In this document: piece by piece, positions 57,301-63,484 of the stretch | How the letters are laid out: each line of letters starts with the position of its first letter | How positions within the stretch are numbered: position 1 is the stretch's first letter | Assembly (NCBI GenBank): GCA_025526915.1 | Contig: JAHLKH010000163.1 | Span: 1 to 63,484 of the forward strand | DNA: 63,484 nucleotides | From: Entophlyctis helioformis | Lineage: Eukaryota; Chytridiomycota; Chytridiomycetes; Chytridiales; Chytriomycetaceae | Direction: 5' to 3' | Made by a program: the position numbers and the translations under genes | Notes under the pieces: model-generated | What the model was told of the DNA's origin: nothing | The model's database searches: none | What the model saw: only the letters and a program-made list of their open reading frames with translations

Positions 57301-58070
57301 CCGAATCTCTTCAATGTCATGCACCAGATCCTGCTTCTGCTTTGTGAACTCTTCGCTGTCACGCTGCAGCTTGGACTCGCGCTCCAGTGCCAGGTTCACT
57401 TCGTTTTGCGCCTGCGTGCATCACATCGTTTGAGCCGACCGCCTAGAGCCAGTCAATACGCACACTCGGGGAAGCCTTACCCTGAGCAGTTCGCGTTTGA
57501 GCTCTCCAATCTCAGCATTGCCAGAGAACTGCTTGGAGATGGCGCGGTCGCGATCCAACCGCTGCATCGTACATCCTGGATGGCCTGCTTGAGCTTCCGC
57601 GCCATGTCTTCATAGTCGTTGAATTGCAACAGGAACTTGTGCAGAGCCAGAAACCGCATTTTGAACTTGTCGATCCTTTGCATGCACGCAGACTGCTGTG
57701 TCAGCGTGCTTCACTGGCCATCAACAGACAAGGCTGAATGCTCACTGCTGGTCAGACACTTCTTTCCTGCCACGCAAACTCTCGAGAAACTTGAATGCGG
57801 GCGATGTCTCGATGTTGAAGAGACCGCTCAGGTAGTACTGGTCTTCCTCCTGCTCAGCCGCGTTTTCGAGTTTCTGCTGAGCAGACATCTTGGTGATGCT
57901 GCGGCCGCCTGCAGTCTTGCCGCCCTTTAGCGTTGACTGGGACGCCTTGGCGTCGACGGGATCCTGATCTCCAGCTCCAGCTGCTTTGGATGCCTCTTGG
58001 GCAGGATCATCTGCGAGACCAGTGTCAGTATCGGCTGCAAACGACTCATTCTCGTCCACGTCTGCAGATG
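54318..58070 (-). CDS. CCDC146: CCDC146/MBO2 family flagellar coiled-coil protein
   Basis: Axonemal/basal-body coiled-coil protein of motile flagella. Many short exons on the minus strand. The last three were placed precisely: ending 54865 (from about 55091), 54801-54632 and 54519-54318. The conserved C-terminus is complete: [35 protein letters not shown] and [18 protein letters not shown]. Upstream blocks include [60 protein letters not shown] and [20 protein letters not shown], then long heptad coils to about 57400. The N-terminal exon ([13 protein letters not shown] to [17 protein letters not shown]) is acidic and disordered. The start codon is unresolved: the frame at 58059 opens with GTG after a possible acceptor, and ATG 58196 is in a different frame. 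Two compensating frame breaks lie near 55330-55410. Confidence 0.85.
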
Positions 58071-58560
58071 TTTTGAAACGGAGAGCGCGCTAGCGTTCCG
58101 ACTTCTACTGTTGCTGCTGATAATGATGATGACGGCCGTCTGGCGCAGGTGTGGTATCGGGGGGTCTGCATCTGCGGGCGATAAGTGCGCCGGCATCTCT
58201 GCATTACGCCAACACCGCCCGGACAGCATGCATCATCGATGGCCGCCCAGCTGCGGCAAAGGGACGAGATAACAGAGGGAGCATGGCGCCACTGCTGTCC
58301 ACTTGCCATTGTTGAGCAGCTGCTGCGACATGTCGCGAAACAAATCTCAAGATGGGTTGCGACGCGTCACGGTAACTCCGACATCCAGATTAATCTGCCA
58401 TCGGATGTGCCACATCACGATTCTTGGCCGCCCTCATTGGCCGTCATCTCGTCAGACTCCTCATAAAGGGCGGCTCGCTTTGGATCGCTCCCACACTTGC
58501 TCGCACGCACCTTATACATACACCTAGACACTCTTCTTGCCCAGCAATACATCCCAAGCC
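58071..58560. promoter_or_regulatory. Divergent region, CCDC146 / Ser-rich protein
   Basis: About 490 bp between divergent genes; the CCDC146 start codon exon may still lie in its first 150 bp. The part next to 58561 has TATACATAC (about 58513) 45 bp before the ATG and a CT-rich stretch, compatible with a promoter. Confidence 0.45.
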
Positions 58561-60591
58561 ATGTCCCTGACACCGACCACCACCTCGCGTCCCGTCAAGC
58601 GGATGAGCGCCATCGTTACATCTCCCTCGAGCTCCATTGCAAGCGAGATATCAGCAGCCATGAGCAACAGCGCTACTGTCGGCACCGGTCTTCGCTCTGG
58701 ACACTATCGGTCACTCAGCGCCGACGAGTTTACGGGCTATCCCTCACAGCTTGCCACAACAGCAGCCAAAGCAGTCCATCTCCCAGACGACCACTACACA
58801 CACTTTCAAGACACCTACGGCCGGTATGCCGATGGCAGCAACGCCGAGAACCGTGCCAGTGACGACGATGACACAAACGACCGAGGAATGTCTGGGCGAG
58901 TTTCGCACGAGCCGTTCATCTCTTCGCACCTTCGTGCCATGCAGCCCATGTCGCTTCATCAGCACCACCAGATGCATCAGCTGTCGTGGGGCCGACGACT
59001 AAAGAACAAGCTTGGCTTTGGCCCCGGCAAGGGCGGCAACAGCAAGAGCAAGCGCCACGGCAAGTTGCCGCACGAGTTGGGTCAGGAACCGTTGCCAACG
59101 ACACGACACCTACGCGCCACCACCGATGGCATAAGCGATGGCCAGTGGACGACCGATCCTGCTCATGATGACAACGATGACGACAGAAGAAGCTCGCCAA
59201 AGATCAATGTCATGCTGCCTCCGTCTAGCGCATCTGTCAAGTTCGATTCACATAGCAGCAGCAAGCAACACCATGCGTCGAGCCACTGTCCACATGTCCA
59301 CTGCATTAACTGCCGCACCAGCTGCCGATCCACGGTCGTCGCCAACAGACACGGGTCTCGCTAGCCGCCGCAACACAATCACTGCTATGGCAAGCTCCGA
59401 CCCCAAGACGAGCCTGCCTGCTGCAAGTGCCAACTCCATCCGCGAAGGCTCAATCTCAAGCAGTCGCAAAAAGTCGTTTGAGTGGATGAATCTGTCCAAG
59501 TTATTCGCGCTCAAGAAGGGCGGCACTGCAAGCAACTCTTCCATCAGCGTGTCTGTCACCAACCCACGCCATGAAGCAGCCAAACCGGCTACACCATCCA
59601 TCATGACGGCATCGCTCATCACGCTTGACACGCCTGCTGACGATATGGCGTCGCGCAATGGCTCCTCTGACCACGAGCAACGGCGCCAGTCCGTTGACCA
59701 CCGTCTGTCTGCCAGCCGCCCGTTTCATGTCACAGCCCAGCCGTTGTCAGAGCCGCACATACCGCCTCGCTCCGACAGCGCCAGACAATCGGTTTCATCT
59801 GCACCGTCGCTTCTGGTAGCAGCAACAAGCACGCGCCAAGACACGGGCAACACTGCATACGCCTTGCCTGCTTCGTTGACTCGTGCAGAGAGTGACCACA
59901 CTATGTACCAGCGCGACAGTCGCAGCAGCAGTTCCAACCCGTCTTCATCCATCGCGTCGCCAGTGCCACCGCCGCGTCTCTACACCCATCAACCCACGTT
60001 TGCAAGTCGATCGCAGCTAGGCACTCTGCCATCCACCGCGGCAACTGCCATGCAACACATGGGCTTTCAGACCGGTCTGCCAAGTTCGCTCGCCTCCATC
60101 TCGCCATCAACAACAGCAAGCGACAGATCGCCGCCAGAGACACCAGTGCACGGCAAACCGCGCCGCAAGATCTCCAACGACTCTCAGGCACTGCAGGCAG
60201 TCCGGCGACGACTGCGTGACTTGTACAGCTCCGAAGACGATCTGGCGCGTCTGGCTGCCCACTCCACCACAAGCGTGTCTCGCAATGTAAGCAAAACATG
60301 TACTCGGGCCAACAGACCAGCCTGCAAAGATGGACGCCGCCACTGACATGAATTGGGCAGACGAGCCATGTGTCGGTATCGATGGACGACCAGTTTGACG
60401 CACACCTGGCCATGATTGCGGATGCGCTGTCGTCACTGTCCGTCAGCCGCCAGGCGTCGTCAACGTCGATTGCGTCTTCAGCGGCTGGCGACACGCCCGC
60501 AAGGCGGGCAATGGACAAGCTCGACATGCTCATGGACACGATCCGCAGCGAGATGCAGCACCACAATGCGATTGCGGCCGGCTCCTTCTGA
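58561..60591 (+). CDS. Ser/Thr-rich, largely disordered protein, unknown
   Basis: Three exons, 58561-59287, 59349-60286 and 60361-60591, give 631 residues in frame. It is dominated by Ser/Thr/Ala/Gln with His-rich patches (LHQHHQMHQL) and basic motifs such as WGRRLKNKLGFGPGK and KKSFEWMNLSKLFALKKGG. A C-terminal helix (MDKLDMLMDTIRSEMQ) follows RRRLRDLYSSEDDLARL. No enzyme domain is seen. The composition suggests a phosphorylated scaffold or cortical protein; this is inference. The 61-nt first intron was placed by phase and a TTAAC branch-like site. Confidence 0.7.
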
Positions 60592-60668
60592 CTGTCTGTT
60601 GCTGTCGTCCTCTCCTGCAGTTGATTAAACGGTTTCCTCCTCCAACACGAGATTCACTTGCGGCAACA

Positions 60669-61449
60669 ATGGCGTCAGCATCGTCCTCGTGGTTCAGCAA
60701 GTTCTTGAACCACCCAGCGGGTGCGTGCGTGCGTGCTTGTGTGCGTGTGTGCTTGTTGCGCTGTGGAAGGGCAGAGCGACGGTGTGACGGCAGCATGCCT
60801 CTGACGACCGACTGGCCGACGCCGACTGACCAACGCTGCGTGGCAACACAGGTCCCAAGACGATTCACTTCTGGGCACCCACCATGAAATGGGTGTGTAG
60901 CCCGTCCTGTCGCCTGCTGCTGCGGGTCCGACGCAGCGTGTGAGCGTTCCATGGCCGACTGACGCTTGCCGATGGCTGTCTGGGTGTGCAGGGCCTTGTC
61001 ATTGCTGGTCTCGGTGACCTGCAGCGTCCTGCAGAGAAGCTCAGTCTGATGCAGACGAGTGGTGCGTCTGCTTGCTTGTGCCTTGGGCTGCACGCCACTG
61101 CATATCTGACAGCCTCAACGGCACACCGATACCCACAGCACTGGCTGCAACGGGCCTCATCTGGTCCCGCTACTCGCTCGTCATCACCCCCAAGAACTAC
61201 AACCTGTTCTCAGTCAACATCTTTGTCGGCGCCATCGGCATGTACCAGCTGTTCAGAATATGGTCGTACGTCTGTGTTGTCATGGCAGCCGATCTCGCCT
61301 GATCTCGCCTGATCGCACTGCATCGCACTGGATCGCACTGCATCTCATGCAGACTGACACTCTCCGCTGCGTCTGCTGTCGACAGATACAACCAGAGTCT
61401 CAAGGCCAGCCCTGTTTCTGCCGCACCGGACACTGTTGCCACAAAGTAA
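60669..61449 (+). CDS. MPC2: Mitochondrial pyruvate carrier subunit 2
   Basis: Inner-membrane pyruvate importer; functions as a heterodimer with MPC1. Five exons, 60669-60720, 60852-60892, 60992-61061, 61139-61265 and 61386-61449, give 117 residues. Diagnostic blocks: FLNHPAGPKTIHFWAPTMKW, GLVIAGLGDLQRPAEKLS, ALAATGLIWSRYSLVITPKN, YNLFSVNIFVGAIGMYQLFR, YNQSLKA. The HPAGPKT-x-FWAP-x-MKWG signature assigns it to MPC2 rather than MPC1. It begins only 77 bp after the Ser-rich gene on the same strand and ends 11 bp from a possible antisense small ORF. Confidence 0.95.
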
Positions 61450-61460
61450 CCTACCAGGCA

Positions 61461-61766
61461 TCACACCAATGCTCGCCGAATGAATCTCAATGGCACATTG
61501 TCCCCATTGTCCTTGTAGCCGAGCAATGCTTGGGATCCGCCACCACCAACAATGTACCCAAGGATGTGCATTGTCCTTCTTTCCCGAATCAGTTCTGCCT
61601 TCGCATCCGGCGTGGTCCTTATCTCGTTGACTGCTGGGCCCGTCCTGCTCCTCATCGCAGCAACAACGGGCTCTGTAAGACCGTCTTCTCGAGACGCGTT
61701 GTGGGTTTCTCTTTGCAACGCATACCTTTTCAAGGCCTCGCCTCGCGTGCCAACGTCGTTTTCCAT
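61461..61766 (-). CDS. Hypothetical 101-residue ORF
   Basis: ATG 61766 to TGA 61461, tail-to-tail with MPC2. The sequence is hydrophilic and protein-like (GEALKRYALQRETHNASRED, EIRTTPDAKAELIRERRTMH, GYIVGGGGSQALLGYKDNG) but matches no family I recognise. Its start overlaps, on the other strand, the ATG at 61765 of the membrane protein (shared CCATGG), and the plus strand is also open here, so only one of the two readings is likely coding up to this point. Confidence 0.35.
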   Translation of the reverse strand: MENDVGTRGEALKRYALQRETHNASREDGLTEPVVAAMRSRTGPAVNEIRTTPDAKAELIRERRTMHILGYIVGGGGSQALLGYKDNGDNVPLRFIRRALV

Positions 61767-63484
61767 GGCATCACTTCAGCCACGAGTCACCCGCATTGGC
61801 CGAATATTAGCTCGAGCAGCAGTGGTCATAATCCCCATTGCGGCTGTCCTGGTATTGTCATTGGCATCAACACTCGCCGTCACAGCCGTGGCAGCAGGAG
61901 CAACCCCGTCAACGCCTGCAACGTCTGCAACGGCAGCAACAACAATAACCCAACACGGCATGCTGCTGCATCTCCAGGGCCGCTCGCAACAGCCGCAGGA
62001 GCTGCGACAGTCGCACCCGAACACGGGCCAGATATACTCTACAGACGAAATGGCATTCATCACACAAACGTACACGTCGCCGCCCGTGTCTGTCACCAAC
62101 ACCGTCATGCTCATTAGCGCCTGTGTCAACGGCCTCATCATCATCGCCTATGCGCTCTCGCGGCGAAGCTATGCGCCCGACTACCTGCTCAACATGAGCG
62201 TCATCATCGGCACCTTTCTCATCAGCTTGGGCAAAACCATCTGGGCTTTGCGCTCTTTGGCATCTTCCGCAGTCTGTCCGCGTCGCCGTCGTCGGCCTTT
62301 CCACAGGCCCTGGTCCATATCGTGTGCCAGCTCGACGGCTTCTTCATCCAGTCGTCGAGCACGGGCATCCAGGCCGCCATCTGGCTCATGACCCACTACC
62401 AGTACCGCGTGCTGATCCTCAAGAGCCATATGGGCCGGTCGGCCATCCTTGCTGCCATTGGCGCGTGCTGGGGCTTTGCGATTGCCAATGCGTGTCTCCC
62501 GTTTCTCATCAACCTGCTCACGGGCGACCTGTGGCACTCGGGCAACGACGTCATGGACATGTACACGTTCCGTCCGTCGGGCCTGTACTGCTTCATCGAC
62601 TTTTCGTCCGCCAAGCCCGGCACGCGGTGGATGACGGCCGTCAACCTGTTCTTCTACATTGCGATCCCCGCGGGCATGGCGTTTAGCAACTATCTCGTGC
62701 TCAAGAAACTGCGCATGATTCGTCGGCGGTTTGATCGGTTCCTGCTGCGCAAGAGCGGGAGCCGTGTTGCGCCGGGCGGGCGAGGCAGTGCGGCCAGCGC
62801 CAGGAACGCCAAGCAGCCAATGGACTTTAACGCGTACGACGCACCGGACGCGGACGACGACGGAAACGGGTATGGCGCGGTCGTGTTGTCAATACAGTGG
62901 GCAGCTCGACGATCGGTGGGGGGCGCCAACGGCGACGGACTTTGCGCCAGAGGACGACGACATGGTCATTCGCACCGACATTTCCGAGAGTATCTCGTCC
63001 AATACCGACCATGACAGGAGCTTCAACATGGCCCGGTCGGACCGCGATCATGACGACAATATCGAAGAGGGATCGATCCGCGACGCTGAACCCATGCCGC
63101 CTGGAGGCCCACACTCCTTTGATGGCAACGCTCGGCGCAAGAGTCTGGGTACTGGCAGCGGGAGTGGAGTTGGCACAAGCAGCACCGGTGCACGATCCGA
63201 TCGGCCTGCATTGCCCATCATGACGGAGCTTACAGCCATGCAGGACGATGTATCCTCTTCTGGTCAGAAAGCGGCAACGTCAGGCGCAATGGCAACAGCA
63301 ACAACCAGAGCTATCAGGGTCTTGTGACGCTGCCTATGAGACGCATGTCGCTCAATGGAGGTCGTGGTAGCCCGTCCAAGCAGATTGTATCAACTGCACT
63401 GGTCGCGCCGACTTCGCCGCTGTCGCTTCCCAGCAACTCGAGCACAGCGCCAGAGCGTGCAGCAGGCGGCCAGACTGCAGATCA
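61765..63484 (+). CDS. Multi-pass (GPCR-like) membrane protein, 3' end cut
   Basis: The frame from ATG 61765 (open back to ATG 61552) shows a first membrane segment (VVIIPIAAVLVLSLASTLAV), an extracellular-type loop and further segments: VMLISACVNGLIIIAYAL, NMSVIIGTFLISLGKTIW, then after a one-base break near 62244 GFALFGIF, VHIVCQLDGFFIQSSSTG, ILAAIGACWGFAIANACLPF and NLFFYIAIPAGMAFSNYLVL, followed by a basic stretch KKLRMIRRRFDRFLL. The six or seven helices with a basic, Ser/Asp/Gly-rich cytoplasmic tail fit a seven-transmembrane receptor, but no class-defining motif was recognised. More frame changes near 62890 and 63270 (introns or indels) are needed for the tail, which runs off the window. 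Confidence 0.6.

Noticed and set aside
61461..63484. Bacterial horizontal transfer for the membrane protein or small ORF
   Set aside because: Composition matches the neighbours, and the frame breaks are better explained by introns or indels; no bacterial family was recognised.

Overview
This window looks like nuclear DNA of a flagellated (zoosporic) fungus, most likely a GC-rich chytrid. Nearly all genes have several short spliceosomal introns (about 50-100 nt, GT-AG with a few GC-AG). The gene set is fungal/opisthokont: RPL10, MED7, RAE1, a CDC10-type septin, MPC2 and an alternative NADH dehydrogenase. Two conserved axonemal coiled-coil proteins, CFAP58 and CCDC146, are also present; these are kept in fungi with motile zoospores and lost in Dikarya. 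The exact taxon cannot be fixed from sequence alone.

Layout. 1-2294 (-): type II NADH dehydrogenase, 3' end cut by the window. 2868-4248 (+): RPL10. 4451-5356 (+): Mediator subunit 7. 5478-15838 (+): giant SH3-SH3-DH-PH-coiled-coil RhoGEF. 16081-17479 (-): thiolase-superfamily enzyme lacking the usual nucleophilic Cys. 17654-19508 (-): golgin-like coiled-coil protein, with a tRNA-Ala(TGC) upstream. 20057-24850: two LINE reverse-transcriptase fragments around a modular LRR/mucin/GPI surface protein. 25041-26467 (+): ankyrin-repeat protein. 26762-26833 (-): tRNA-Ala(CGC). 27758-28841 (-): ATP synthase subunit d, divergent from an 18-exon long-chain acyl-CoA synthetase (29161-32850). 33027-34235 (+): thioredoxin. 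34495-36349 (-): septin, divergent from SDHAF2 (36458-37108). 37326-38740 (-): F-box protein. 39057-40805 (+): RAE1. 41004-45485 (-): CFAP58.

45559-54091 is the accessory part. A 526-bp near copy of 19318-19843 (5' end of the golgin-like gene plus tRNA-Ala) abuts, 15 bp upstream of the tRNA, a Ty3/gypsy LTR retrotransposon on the minus strand. That element carries a second, non-autonomous LTR element inserted just upstream of gag (TSD GCGAC). 54318-58070 (-): CCDC146. 58561-60591 (+): Ser-rich protein. 60669-61449 (+): MPC2. 61765-end (+): multi-pass membrane protein, incomplete.

Most introns were placed by hand from splice consensus, reading-frame phase and family conservation. Exon sums divide by three for RPL10, MED7, golgin-like, ATP7, acyl-CoA synthetase, thioredoxin, septin, RAE1, MPC2 and others. 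Several otherwise conserved genes have one-base frame breaks (RhoGEF N-terminus, CFAP58 twice, CCDC146, the membrane protein). This points to residual assembly indels, although true lesions are not excluded. Mitochondrial genes are well represented (NADH dehydrogenase, ATP synthase subunit d, SDHAF2, MPC2, probably thioredoxin), but nothing suggests an operon-like unit.
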